Assembly: GCA_907163345.1 (NCBI GenBank)
Contig: CAJQUN010000052.1
Location: forward strand, 806,001-870,000
Length of the DNA: 64,000 nucleotides
Reading direction: 5' to 3'
DNA from: Haberlea rhodopensis
Taxonomy: Eukaryota > Streptophyta > Magnoliopsida > Lamiales > Gesneriaceae
In this document: positions 1-10,908 of the stretch, one piece after another
Position numbering within the stretch: position 1 is the stretch's first letter
How the letters are laid out: the number at the start of each line of letters is the position of its first letter
The notes under the pieces: generated by a model
The model's input: the letters and a program-made list of their open reading frames with translations, nothing else
Told to the model about the DNA's origin: nothing
The model's database searches: none
Made by a program: the position numbers and the translations under genes

Positions 1-402
1 CCCTACCTCTCTTATTCCCTCATTCACCACCACTCAATCTTCACGCTCAAAAATCCCATTCCCCAAATCCCTCAAAATCGCCTAAGCCAAGCAAGGAAGA
101 AGGAAGAGTTTGAAAGCTTGTTTTGCTTGAAACTTGCTAGGATTTGAAGTCAAAGTGGTAAGGAACCTTCATTTTAAAGAGTTGACTTGGTTGAACGAGT
201 TTTGAGTTTGTATTTTGGGGAAAGAAAAATGGGTTATTTTTGGGTTGTGATGTTCTAGTATGGATTGTTAAGTTTTTATGGTTATTGGTGCATATTATGT
301 TGGTTATTGGTATATATGATGTGTTGGGTTGATGTGTTTTGGTGTAAAATGGTGTGGTTTTAAGGTGTAAAAAATGGTGGATTTTCGGAACTGCAGGGCT
401 TG

Positions 403-543
403 GCGATCGATCGGAACATATTCTCCATCGATCGCGCGTTGCAAGGAACAAATTTGGAAAATGGCGATAGAGAGGGAAGAACTTTGGTGCATGATTTTCG
501 TTGCCTCGCGATCGATCGAGAGAAATGGCCGATCGATCGCGAG
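403..543. repeat. CGATCGATCG palindrome cluster
   Basis: Four blocks built on the palindrome CGATCGATCG (or ATCGATCGCG) occur at about 403, 428, 508 and 530 inside the gypsy LTR fragment, separated by 15-75 bp of non-repeated sequence. The same core recurs in an otherwise unrelated LTR at 22831-23080. Confidence 0.8.
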
Positions 544-774
544 GGCGTGAATGAGGTAAATGTTGAATTTTTGGTATTTGGTTGGGATTTTTGATATTGG
601 ACTATTATTTGGCTTCTAATATTGAGTTGTGCAATTGTGTAGAGCCTTCCCAGGTGGCAAAACAACGCAGGGGATAAAGCCCTGCAACATCCCATATTTT
701 GGAAAGGTACGTAGTGAGACGTACGAGCATCGAACGGTAAAATGTATTTTTACATTTTGTATTATGCATTGTGG

Positions 775-778
<4 letters not shown>

Positions 779-832
<54 letters not shown>
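779..832. repeat. (AT)n microsatellite
   Basis: An uninterrupted run of about 27 AT dinucleotides. Reading frames across it (poly Ile-Tyr) are artefacts. Confidence 0.97.
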
Positions 833-837
<5 letters not shown>

Positions 838-889
838 GCTTGGTGCATGTCATGTTTAGTGTTTGTTATATTCGAGTGATGATTTTAAT

Positions 890-1075
890 GTTTTGCCGCT
901 GTCATTTTGAAGCGATGATAGAATACTTGCCGCTGTCATATCGTAGCGATGATAGAATATTTGCCGCTAATATGTCGAAGTGATGGTAAATGCCGATGTC
1001 ATATTGAAGCGAGGGATATTAATGCCGCTGATATGTCGAAGCGAGGGGTATTAATGCCGCTGTCATGTCGAAGCA
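890..1075 (+). repeat. Short tandem GCCGCT...GAAGCGA repeats
   Basis: Six or seven imperfect units of the form GCCGCTGTCATNTCGAAGCGA, 25-35 bp apart. Each pairs CGCT with AGCG around a loop of about 10 nt. Equivalent units occur at 58390-58515 and 60625-60750 in the LTRs of the nested gypsy element. Confidence 0.8.
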
Positions 1076-1182
1076 ATGTGCATTAAAATACACTGTTATA
1101 ACAAGACTGTGATTGGTTATCGATATTGATGGAACATATATATGTCATGACATTTATAAACTGTATTATAATCTGATGGTTG

Positions 1183-2078
1183 CCTCAAACCAAGCTAAAT
1201 AAATACCAAAACTCTTATATACCTAAAATTGAGTTTGGTATATAATAATCTAACCATAAAATCATACAAATAGTCCATAGCTATCAGTTTAATTATCCAA
1301 AGATCATATTAATAGTCTACTCTAATTTTCAGCCAATATGCATAAAAGAATAGGGCCATAACTCTTCCAAAACTTATCAAATGGCATGGGTCTAGATTAG
1401 CTTGAAAGATAACTCAAAATAAGACATTTCATATGTTCAACACTTCCCTAAATTCGTTCATTAATCATAGCTAAAACAAGCCTAAACAGAATTCAAGAAC
1501 AAGCATAAATGGGTGTCATTTCTAGCTTGACCAATTGTAGTACAAACTTCATAATTAATTCATATGATATCCAAAACACCTAATTTTAGTTGGTAAATCA
1601 AGATAATGTGACATACTACAGTTCATCTTTTATATATTTAAGCTAGTTCAATCGTCTTCATAGTAGAAATTGGCCAAATACATCGAGTTTTCAGAAATCG
1701 TGTAACACAGATTTCAGATGTGCACAATTTAGGAAAACTAGCATAACTTTTCATATAAATGGATTCATTCCAGTGCCAATTAAAGGAAACATATAGCATT
1801 AAAACTCTCATTCAGATCTTAAAGTCAAAATTCGTAGCAAAACATTCCCAGTAAATCGAAGAACTTATTGCATGTTCAATCCGCATGCTTGCACTTTCCA
1901 GATTATACACTTTATGGCAAAATTAGCATACTCATGCATAACAACTACAAATTGAGTCAATTTACTTTATTGGTCTTTATTGGCCCACACATGACCCGTG
2001 TCCCCAAAATAATCTTTTTCATCATCCGGGTTTTACGTAATTATCATTGATCGTGATTATTTTGTAACGGGCCTTACA
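1183..2078 (-). mobile_element. Ty3/gypsy LTR fragment, minus strand
   Basis: On the minus strand the segment starts at 2078 with TGTAAGGCCCGTTAC, the same type of start as the long LTR at 24026 (TGTAAGACCCCGTTTC). The part at 1355-1440 (cataactcttcc, then atggcatgggtc and a gataactcaaaat-like stretch) resembles 21000-21075 inside that long LTR. No polypurine tract or coding sequence adjoins it, so it is a truncated or solo LTR. No gene is seen. Confidence 0.55.
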
Positions 2079-3051
2079 AAAACAATTAATTAATAAGCTT
2101 CCATAAATTTTATTTTACATTTTTACCCTAATTTTTGTAACTATTTTACACCCATGCCCATCAACCTTGACCGTCCACTAGATAGATTCATGGCAAAGTA
2201 GAAAAATCACAATGAAAAACTTTACCCTCATATCCACATATTTACATTTACATAGGAGTATATATTGGTAGAGTAGTTGTATAAACAATCTTTATAGAGC
2301 AATTTAATTTAGGTAAACTAAATTTTACCTACATAAACTTTGAGTTATATAAAAAAAAATCGAAAGATTTTACATAATATCTTCAAAAGAAATTTTTTCT
2401 GTGAACTTTGGATGAACTGCTTTCAGAATGAATTTTTCTTCACAAAAGTGTTGTTTTCTTATGATCGCCTGTTTGCTGCCGACCTTACACCATACATGAA
2501 TACCAATTTCCAAGAATCAACTAGAGTAAGCTTCTTTAATAGATCAAGACCAAATGTTTACACTTTAAAAAGAAACACATTGTGGTATTCCTACTTGTTT
2601 AAGTTGAAAACTTTTACATGTTTATAATTAAAAGTCCAACTAGAGTCGATAACTGTGCTATTTGATTTTCCATTGTTTGCTTAAAACTATTATCACGGTA
2701 ATGAAATTACCTCAGATGATCCTCGCATTATTTTGAGTCAGAAGAAAACTTGATTTTTGAATGTCAAGATTCCTCAGCTTTGAAGTTCGGCAGATGGAAG
2801 CAACTTGTTTTCGCCATTCATGGATGTGAATATGATGCAATGATAGAAACATCAAAAGAAACTAATAGCATAATCAAGGGAATAGAATGCATAGGTGAAG
2901 CTAATAGATTAACTGCTTGTCAAATAAAAATATGATCCAAGCAAATTCTTACAACATGCAATTTGCGTGCCTTGTTGTCCTCTATGCAAACACTGAAAAT
3001 GCCTGACAATTTTACGTTGTACACAAAGGAGATATATTTGCACATTCTTAC
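2079..3051. other. No recognisable gene
   Basis: AT-rich sequence with only short open frames. The frame at 2750-2935 (61 codons) has no recognisable domain. I see no repeat family, RNA gene or splice-supported exon here. Confidence 0.5.
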
Positions 3052-3168
3052 CCGATCTGGAAAGGGTCCTGCCACTACATGACCATTGTAGATTGCAAGG
3101 TTTGCCGGGTCGACACCACCAAAGTTGCCCATGCCAATTGGAGCTCCATATTGGGTGGTAATATTGAC
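3052..3168 (-). other. Orphan exon-like segment, 39 codons
   Basis: On the minus strand a 117-nt block runs from a good acceptor (ttattgtcag before 3168) to a good donor (gtaagaatg after 3052). It is open throughout, begins and ends in phase 0, and encodes a glycine-rich peptide containing YGAPIGMGNFGGVDPANLA. Symmetric phase and consensus splice sites suggest a genuine exon of a cellular gene. I do not recognise the protein and see no neighbouring exons, so it may be a captured or stranded fragment. Confidence 0.4.
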
Positions 3169-3204
3169 CTGACAATAATTATTGTATAAAAGATATATAT
3201 GACA

Positions 3205-3290
3205 TGGCTTCAGATGACTCACGTGAAACACCAGATGGATCTTTAACTTAGGCGACAATTGTAGTCGATAAGACACTGAGAATCCAAGCC
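3205..3290 (-). pseudogene. Ty3/gypsy integrase C-terminal fragment
   Basis: The minus-strand translation includes SVSYRLQLSPKLKIH followed by VFHVSHLKP, matching the conserved tail of gypsy polyproteins just after the integrase core (typically AYRLQLP...IHPVFHVSLLK). Upstream similarity breaks off and downstream it runs into the exon-like segment, so only a fragment remains. Confidence 0.75.
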
Positions 3291-3542
3291 CCGAGACATC
3301 ACAACGAGTGCCAACTATTGTGGTCACATGATATGACAAAGGCGTGGAAGAGATTTTGGCAGACCGAGTGATGCGTAAGAGAAGAGTTCCCCATACACTG
3401 AGTACTTCATGCGATGGAAGGGTCTGCCCGAGGTAGAATCTAGCTGGGAGCAGGAATACCATTTGTGGCAGCTTGCACACATATTTAAGGAGTTCAGCGA
3501 TATGCAGGCGACGAGGGCGTCACCAACTTAGGTGGCGGAGAA

Positions 3543-4004
3543 TGTCACGCTCCGGAACTTTCTAGCAGATTCCGGTATATCAGGAGGCTTTGGGACGTTC
3601 TGGAAGCTTGAAGAAACTTTAGAGCACCCCGGAAGATTCTATGCCTAACTTGTACATTCTTTTATAATATAGAGTACTCTAAAATCTTGTGGAGGATGTA
3701 CACAGAATGTTGTAGAAGCTTGTACAATTGTAGAAGATTAAAGAAGATCTTTTACCATCGTTAGATCGAATTGATCACCACCGTCCATTGAGGAGGTGAA
3801 CATGTGTATATAGGGGGTATGAATTCATTCGTAAGCATCCAAGTGTTCAAGCATTCAAGCAATACAAAACATTCTTCAAAGCTCTCTTTGTTTTCTTTAT
3901 CCTTTCTAGCACTTTAGCAACTAGCTTGGGAGAAAGACCTTATTTGTCATCTTCTCGCATCATAGCTCAAGTTTTCCCAACGACGTCGCCACATGACTCT
4001 CCCA
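3543..4004 (+). mobile_element. Ty3/gypsy-type LTR with flanking PPT and PBS-like sites
   Basis: It starts TGTCACGCTCCGGAAC directly after a purine-rich tract (ggtggcggagaa, 3531-3542), has a TATA-like tatatag at about 3807-3813, and ends near ctctccca. A PBS-like TGGTAACATAGC follows at 4009-4020. The start and PPT are convincing; the right end is inferred from the PBS-like site. No coding remnant of this element on the + strand is clear. Confidence 0.5.
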
Positions 4005-4430
4005 AAATTGGTAACATAGCAATAATTCATAAATATGCGGAAAATAAATTGGATGCAAGATTTTTTACGTGGAAAATCCAAAATGAAGGGAAAAGCATGG
4101 GACATAAACCTATATAAATTCCACTATCAATGTTGAATAATTACAATGTATTTTTGTACAAGGATGTGAGCAAAAAAAAAAAAAAAGGGAGGGGAGTGGG
4201 AATTTTCTTCTGGGGGCAAAAGTGAAGAGCCTAAGAGCTCAGAAGAGGAAAAAGTCGGTCCCCGATCTTAGAAATTTCCAGCATCTGCATGGAGAGGGAG
4301 ATGAAGAGCTTATTATTAGCTGGGGCATTTCAGATCTGACTCATGAATCTTTATGCCACTGAACTTTCAACAATCAAGTTCTTTTTTTCTTTTTTTTTTT
4401 AGAGGTTCAACAATCAAGTTCTGGTAGCGA
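4005..4430. other. No gene seen
   Basis: Non-coding sequence with an A-rich run followed by G-rich sequence (4173-4205) and a T-run at 4381-4400. The short sequence caatcaagttct is repeated at 4370 and 4410. Confidence 0.5.
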
Positions 4431-4840
4431 GAATAAAGTTGTTGAAACCCCATTTGTCAAAGATTTTGTAGCTCGATTAGCTGTTGAGTTGGATTTTGAT
4501 GCAAGACTTGCAAGTTTAGCCCCTTTCTATGTTTCTAAAAGTCTTCTTGTTTTTATTAACAACAACATATCACTTGGACCAATTCAGAATCAAAAAAGGA
4601 AAGTTTTTGATGAATTAGAAATAAAACAAGAAGAAGATACTCCCACTAGCAACTCAATTGACTGGAATCAATTCAAGGAACAAAATCAGCAGAAGATGGA
4701 AGCAATCACCGTACAAAGAAAATGACTTGAATCAATTCAAGGAACAAAATCAACAGAAGATGGAAACAAATATCAATCAAGAAGTAAACCAAGCTCATAT
4801 GCAGAAGGCAATCACCGTACAAGGAAAATCTCAATTCTAG
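4431..4840 (+). pseudogene. Unidentified ORF remnant with tandem 63-bp duplication
   Basis: A frame open from about 4427 to 4725 reads VVETPFVKDFVARLAVELDF and then an acidic, glutamine-rich tail (NQFKEQNQQKME). The segment 4661-4725 is duplicated in tandem at 4726-4788, and the second copy runs in another frame. I recognise no family. Composition looks coding, but there is no clear start or splice site. Confidence 0.35.
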
Positions 4841-5000
4841 GAATCAACAGACTGATATGCTAAGAAGATTACCATAAACCTATGTAGTTAGTTTATAAAA
4901 AGATAGTCTGTAATACCTATGTGTTCAAGTTAAAAAAAGAAACATTAGAATTTTTTTATTCCAAATTTCAAAAACCCAATACAAACTCAAATCTTCTTTA

Positions 5001-5013
5001 TGGCACCAGAGCC
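5001..5013 (+). other. Degenerate copia primer-binding site
   Basis: tggcaccagagcc resembles the initiator-tRNA-Met complementary PBS (TGGTATCAGAGC) and lies 66 bp before the gag start at 5079, the expected order for a Ty1/copia element. The preceding LTR cannot be delimited. Confidence 0.5.
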
Positions 5014-5078
5014 ATTGTGAACACATAGGCTATACTCCCAATACCATATCATCGGCCATTTTTTTTCTCCACTAAGCC

Positions 5079-6580
5079 ATGTCAACTTTATCACTAAATG
5101 TTGGTAACTTTATCACCCTCAAACTCAACCCAAACAATTATCCCTTGTGAAGATAACAAGAATTGACCCTTGCGGAAAGTCAAGAATTAGTTGGGCATCT
5201 CACAAATGAAGACCCTGCCCCAAGCAAATTCCAAACCCCAAATCAGAACAACTCAATTGACGGTGAAAACTCCACCCCACAATTGACAGCAGACTTCATC
5301 GCTTGGCAAAAATCCGATCGTCTTCTTAGAGGTTGGATCATTGGGACACTTTCTGAAGAAGCACGTGGCCTTGTTGTAGTCCTTGACACTGCTAATGCAG
5401 TGTGGGAGGCACTAAAAAATGCCTATGATCACTCGCTCCTGATTGGGAGTTGTTAAACCTAACCCCAAGTACGCCTTGATCTTGCACTTCAATCCTACTG
5501 TACCATGTGAACCTCACACTATTAAGATCGCTCTAGCACATCTTGGTTGGAAGGCTGCCATGCATGACGAACTCATTGCCTCCACGATAATGAGACTTGG
5601 ATCCTTGTCCCTCGCACCTCGGATATGCATGTAATTGGCTCTAAATGGGTGTTTAAATCCAAACTTAAACCAGATGGATCATTGGATCGTCTCAAAGCTC
5701 GTTTAGTTGCTAAAGGTTATCACCAAATTGATGGAGTTGACTACACCAAAACATTTCCCCCTGTCATCAAGCCATGGACCATCACATGATCATTACTGCT
5801 GCTCTGATTCGGGGGTGGCCTATTCGTCAGCTAGACGTGAAAAATGCCTTCTTGCATGGCTTAGTTTCTGAACATATTTACATGCAACAACCTCCAGGAA
5901 TTACCGATCCACCACATCCCACACATGTTTGCAAGCTTCAACGTGCACTTTATGGCCTGAAACAAGCACCTCGTGCTTGGTTTGATCGATTTAGCTCTTT
6001 TCTCATATGGTTTCTTTTGCAGCTTGGCTGACCCTTCTCTCTTTGTTTATCATTCGAACTATGGCACATTAACCCTTATTCTTTATGTTGATGGCATGTT
6101 ACTTACTTGTTCTAATCCTTTACTTGTCTCTAATTTTATCCAATTACTGACAATTGAATTTGCTATGAAAGACTTAGGGCATCTTCATCACTTCCCTGGC
6201 ATTGAAATCACACCAACAACAGACGGCCTTCATCTATCTCAATCCCATTATGCATTGACTATCCTGGTACACTCCAATATGGTTGATTGCAAACCAGTGA
6301 GTACACCACTTGAAGCAAAAACAAAGATGCCATCCAATGCAACTCCCTTGGATAATCCCAGACTTTATCGAGGCCTTGTTGGAGCTCTTCGGTACCTTAC
6401 CCTTACTCGTCCTGGTCTTTCATATAGCATTATGTTTCTCATTTCATGCACAATCCTAACTTGATTCACTTAAAAATTGTTAGACGCATTTTACGATATG
6501 TCAAGGGATCCATCGATATCGGTTAACATTTTTCTTCCCATACCACACGATCTATTTGCCTTCTTTTTTAAAAAATAAAA
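5079..6580 (+). pseudogene. Ty1/copia gag-pol remnant (gag fused to reverse transcriptase)
   Basis: Gag starts with an ATG at 5079 and is stopped twice near 5148-5156. It continues in the same frame with ESQELVGHLTNED and SDRLLRGWIIGTLSEEA, a copia Gag signature. At about 5440 it jumps straight to the start of the RT domain (GVVKPNPKYAL), so zinc knuckle, protease and integrase are missing. RT follows in shifting frames: SKWVFKSKLKPDGSLDRLKA at about 5640, RQLDVKNAFLHG, LYGLKQAPRAW, and the catalytic box as YVDGMLL at about 6085 where YVDD is expected. RNase H similarity stops near 6530. This is a dead internal-deletion derivative. Confidence 0.88.
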
Positions 6581-7310
6581 TAAATAAGATGTACTACACA
6601 TGGGGTTGAATACGCATTGGACCACTAGTTGATTGAAATTGTTGAAATTTCAATGAATTTTAAAATTTAAATGTGCAATTTCAAATAAAAGCTAATGTAA
6701 ATATTGTTATATTTTATGACCTGAATTCTATCGGTTCTGCCCACAAAGTTTGGGCTTCGATGTTTTTATTGTGACCTACTATCAATAAGCCTACTATGGA
6801 AACAATAGTCGGGACAGCTTCTGGGAATGGTGAATTCTTTTATTATAGTGAGAATTCCAACACTCCCAGAGCAGATCAACAAGCATGATAAAGTAAAACA
6901 TTGGCCACAAGATTTTTGGTTTTAGTTTTTGAGCTTACCTGCGCACACATGAGGAAGGTGGAATGCGCCTGTAGTACACTAACTGCCCTGCATAACGTTC
7001 ATACTGCCCCTTCTCACCAAATATTATTTTGAAAAATATCTTATTAAAATATTAAACATTTGAATTTGACTGAAAGTAGGAAGTGGCACATTTATTTCCA
7101 TGAAATTTTCTTTTAACCCCTTCTATTAAGACATATGATAGTGACACTTGAAAATTAGTTCGTGATCGTTTTTGACGTCGTTTGGAAGAATTAGGTGCCT
7201 CTTTATATGGTTTACTTGGACTAAAGTTTGTTAATTGTTACCCCCAGATTTTACTGGATCTTTAACCAAATTGAAGTTTATTTTACATGAAATGAAAATT
7301 TTGTGCACGG
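6581..7310. other. No gene seen; possible upstream intron of the next gene
   Basis: AT-rich sequence without recognisable coding or repeat signature. Part may be 5' flank or intron of the gene remnant beginning at 7321. Confidence 0.4.
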
Positions 7311-7320
7311 GTGCTTGTAG

Positions 7321-9271
7321 ATGAATGTTTTGTGCATAGACAGTTAAGTGGGTACCTCAGGACGCTTTGTTCTATTACTTCTAAGAACAAAACACTGTTA
7401 AACCTTCATCCTTATCAGGAGGATTTTGGGATTATGATGGAAGCCATATGCAGTCATTTTATCCTCTCATTTTCTGACAAACAAGCATTTGAAGATTTTC
7501 CCAGTCAATTATTTTCTGCACGCGGGGAGGAAAGTAGATATTCATTCATAGCTCCATCTTTAAGTGTGACTGCAGCAGTGTCATTGCTTTTTTGCCCTAT
7601 TATGGTAATTGGGCCGAAATATATGCAAGCACATCTGATCTCAATGGTTTGTAAAGCTAGTGAGGCTGTGATGAAGATTGGGAGTTCGAAGCCAGATCGT
7701 AAACTGATCAACTATTTCTTGGAAATTTTTGAAAAGTCTGTCATTTTGTACAAGACACATGTGCCTTACCTGCAGAGAGATGGCTATTCTACAAGTGCCG
7801 GTGGATGTGCTGCATCTAGTACATCAAATGAAATTCTCTCATACTGTTCGATTTTGTCATTTCACCTAACACGAAAAAAGGTTTGATATCTGGAAGCTTT
7901 AATGATATTGCAAGGTATTCAATGGAGGCTATGACTATGCAGGATATATATATTTGTGCTTCCATATTGAAGCTAATGAGCACATCATTGCTATGAGTAA
8001 TTTGGTGTCTCAAGAATTGCAATGGGTTGTGCTGCCAGAACATTTGAAAGACTTCACATCGAATAAAGAGTATGATTTCATTTTGGGGGCAATGACCTGT
8101 TTCAGAGATTTTCCAATTGATTTGCCATTGCAACAAGATTTATCAAATGTGTTGTGTTGCCATTCTAAGAGGCACAACCATTCCAAAATGATGTTTCTGC
8201 ATTTCTTAGGATTGATGTCACTAAGCTTTGTTTGTCGACTTGATTCCTTAGTGAAGGGTAGTTTGTTGACAATTCTAGCAGTATTGAATTTATTCGTGTT
8301 TGAAGAGGGTGTGTTAGATGCATTAAACACAATGGTTGATAACAAAACAGAATCATTTTCATCTGGATTCCCTATTGTCAGAATCCAAGAGGTAACTGAT
8401 GTTTCATTTTTTGTTTGAGCCTCTATTTAAACTCTGTATACTTTCAAGTGTTCAGTTTTTCAATGATGATGTAGGCCAAGGTGGATAAAAAATCAAGCAT
8501 TGTAGTTGCACCAAAGTTTCAGAAGATGCGGTCACTATTCTCGCGGTAAATGAGGCTTAACTTTCATGCAATATATTGTAACCTCTGCTATTTTAAAACC
8601 ATGTTCCTCTAGAATGCTATTCTCTCCTGCAACATAACATAAAGCATTTGCTTTAAAATGCCATAATGTGATGGATGCATCATGCAACCATATGAGAGAT
8701 CCTTTGATGCAGATACATTTAAGATAATGGAGCTTCTGGCTTCTATCATGTCATAAACATTGAATTTTGATCGCAAACACCTTCCGGACTCGAGCTTTTA
8801 AATAGGAGGGACACATGCAAACTGCTTGCCAACTTTTCCCAATGACCATATTTCCATGAATATGTGCTGCCTTAATGTCCATGCTGATATAGATTGGGTT
8901 TTATTTTCTAATATATAATTGGATGTCAACTTTTTTCAGAGAGAGAAACAACAAGTATAAAGAAGTGGAAAATGTGAGTTCACAAAGTGGTTTAGCAACT
9001 GACTTGCAAATGAAAGCTGTTGTGGATTGGAAGAAGAGACAGAAGAGACGAGTGATGGAGAGATCTTCTTCAATTGCCTGTCGAAGATGGGTGAAAACAC
9101 CTATGATTTTACGATTTAGTTGATTTTGTTGAATGCAAAAAAGGAAAAGATTACACAAATTGGTTACAGAATCGTAAGAGATACCGAGACTGGAAATCCA
9201 AGAAAGTAGCTGTTTTAAAGTGGAGAAAAAGGAAAATGACTTTGAAAACGACAAAAGGGCAGAAATCTTAA
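7321..9271 (+). pseudogene. Multi-exon plant gene of unknown function, frameshifted
   Basis: Coding starts after a plausible acceptor (gcttgtag, 7311-7320) and reads about 188 residues of helical protein to 7878 (EDFGIMMEAICSHFILSF early on). It continues in a second frame (GLISGSFNDIARYSM), then a third (YDYAGYIYLCFHIEANEHII) to 8392, where a GT donor follows RIQE. Exon 3 is 8475-8546 (acceptor gatgtag, donor gtaaatg). The last exon begins at 8940 after ttttttcag; phases match across both introns. One more frame change near 9107-9112 is needed to reach a basic tail (DYTNWLQNRKRYRDWKSKK) ending at 9271. Shifts lie in an A-run, near 7922 and in a T-run. The family is not recognised. Either a recent pseudogene or sequence errors; the 5' part is missing. 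Confidence 0.6.
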
Positions 9272-9357
9272 TCAGGTATAGCCAATATTAGATGTGAGTT
9301 AAGATCTTATATTTGCGTCTTATCCTATATTTTCAATTCTCATGTTTGTATATGCTG

Positions 9358-9556
9358 AAGGGAGGGCGTTTGAAAACACTACTAACTGATAGAAAACATA
9401 TGAGACTACAAGAACAATGGTTTTTGGTCAGCACTATTTGGAGGGATATTTAGAAAAGAATCCTGCTGAAGGAAGGGAGTTTGAAAACAGTAGTAATAGA
9501 AAACATGATGAGACTACAAGAATAATGATTTTTGGTCAGCACTATTTGGAGGGATT
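9358..9556 (+). repeat. Tandem duplication, about 112-bp unit
   Basis: Two copies of a unit containing gtttgaaaaca, tagaaaacat, gagactacaagaa and ttttggtcagcactatttgg, starting near 9358 and 9469. It lies in the 3' flank of the preceding gene remnant. No function evident. Confidence 0.8.
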
Positions 9557-9689
9557 TGCGGTGAATTTGGACCGTTTGTTAATGTTTGAATCTATTTTAT
9601 TAGTTTTATTATATAAATATTACAACAACATACTATATATGCTTATTAATTATGAAACACGTGATTATTTTGTTGCTTTAACATAGACA

Positions 9690-10331
9690 TCATGTGTTAT
9701 TGGTCGTAATAGATCGACTTTCATGCTGGAGCTAGAACTAGCATGAAAGTTCCATTTCAGGGAAGGACGATGCGCTTATTGATAGAGATAGAGGCGATAT
9801 ATACGACTTTTTGGCCTATGTATTTTTAATATTAATTAGTAATTAAATTTGTTTTAACCCCAAAAATATCTAACCTCACTAGCTTATTCTCAAATTGGCC
9901 ACTTCTATATATTAATTTTCAAGTTTCAGTCTCTAAGGCTGGGACGAATTTAGAATTGTTGATGTGAAAAAAAAATATAAATGGGGGTAGGATGGGGCAA
10001 AATGCAAGGGATAAATTATAATTTTATGATGACAATATATAATTTTAAGGGTGCAAAATATAATTTAATATATGTAAAAAATTGATGGAGGGTTAAATTA
10101 TTCTAACTTAATCAGACAACTATAAATCATAAGTCAAACAAATCGGCAACAAAAATTAAATAGAGAAATATATTATTATTCTCAATCTTGTAAGAAACTA
10201 TCAATGAGACTACAAGAACAAATATATTCTGCATCGAGTAATTTTTAGGAGTGTCCGACACTGCACCGAGTGATTGTTTAGGAGTATCCATGCATCATAG
10301 CCCATACCTAAGAAAATGAATCCAAAAATCA
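9690..10331. other. No gene seen
   Basis: AT-rich intergenic sequence with a short inverted match around 9719-9750 (tttcatgctggagct / agctagcatgaaa-like). It abuts the left LTR of the copia element. Confidence 0.45.
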
Positions 10332-10510
10332 TGTTGAGCCTTAAACGCATTATTGAGTTTAATGCTTAGTTTATCTTCGAATTATTTATGAGTTTTGATG
10401 ATCAACAAAACTTATGTTTATTATACTAATGTGTCTGCTTAGTGTACAGGTTTAGTTGATTGAAAAGTGAAATGTTTGAAGAAAATCAATTGTGCAAGAT
10501 CTGAGCAAGA

Positions 10511-10838
10511 TCGCCCCAGGCGATGGTGATCGTCACCCCAGGCGATGGCTACCAGGAGGGACATCGCCACACACGTCGACTGAAGCGACGCCGAGGCCCG
10601 CGCGCAGGGCGAGTTCGCCTGAGGCGATGGCTTGATCACCTGAGGCGATGTCTGGAACGCCTGAGGCGATGGGTGCTTCATTTGAGGCGATGAAGATTTT
10701 TTATCAACCGAAGCTACGACATTGATTTTGGTATGGATCGCCTGAGGCGATCTGGACTTCGCCTGAGACGATCTGCGGAGTTTGGTGACCGTTGGGGCGT
10801 GACGATGATGATCGCCTGAGGCGATGTCCGAGGCGATC
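10511..10838 (+). repeat. Array of TCGCC-NNN-GGCGA palindromes
   Basis: About nine to ten units with stem TCGCC/GGCGA and a 3-nt loop, CCA in the first units and TGA in the later ones, spaced irregularly by 8-60 bp. Some units are decayed on one arm. The array ends about 60 bp upstream of the TATA box. Homologous arrays are at 14285-14570, 55940-56268 and 63386-63712. Confidence 0.93.
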
Positions 10839-10900
10839 TTAGAGTGATTCAAGCCTTAAGTGTAGCAACGGCTAGTATGAGCCTTGGGGGCCTCCTACAC

Positions 10901-10908
10901 TATAAATA
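10901..10908 (+). promoter_or_regulatory. LTR TATA box
   Basis: tataaata within cctcctacactataaata, identical in all four LTRs of this family (also at 14633, 56331 and 63773). It is the probable core promoter for the element's transcript. Confidence 0.8.

Larger units (their letters stand above)
1..1182 (+). mobile_element. Ty3/gypsy LTR fragment (truncated)
   Basis: No gene. The segment around 707-745 (ggtacgtagtgagacgtacg followed by a cggtaaaatg motif) and the GCCGCT...AGCG repeats at 890-1075 match, in order, the LTR of the gypsy element at 57603-61320. This is therefore a diverged relative of that LTR in + orientation. The left end lies outside the window, and the match fades near 1180, where a minus-strand LTR begins. 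The part at 403-543 carries paired GCGATCGATCG blocks. The family match is seen directly; the exact ends are inferred. Confidence 0.6.

Noticed and set aside
605..983. Open frames on both strands over 779-832 encoding poly Ile-Tyr
   Set aside because: Translation of an (AT)n microsatellite.
10511..10838. CRISPR-like array of short repeats
   Set aside because: Plant nuclear LTR context, 13-bp palindromes with irregular spacers, and spacers that are shared between LTR copies rather than unique.
10439..10852. Minus-strand open frame rich in HR/RR/SPQA repeats over the palindrome array (similar frames at 14226-14459 and 63311-63568)
   Set aside because: The Arg-rich text is the shadow of GGCGATC repeats read in one frame; no start context, no family, and it falls in LTR U3.
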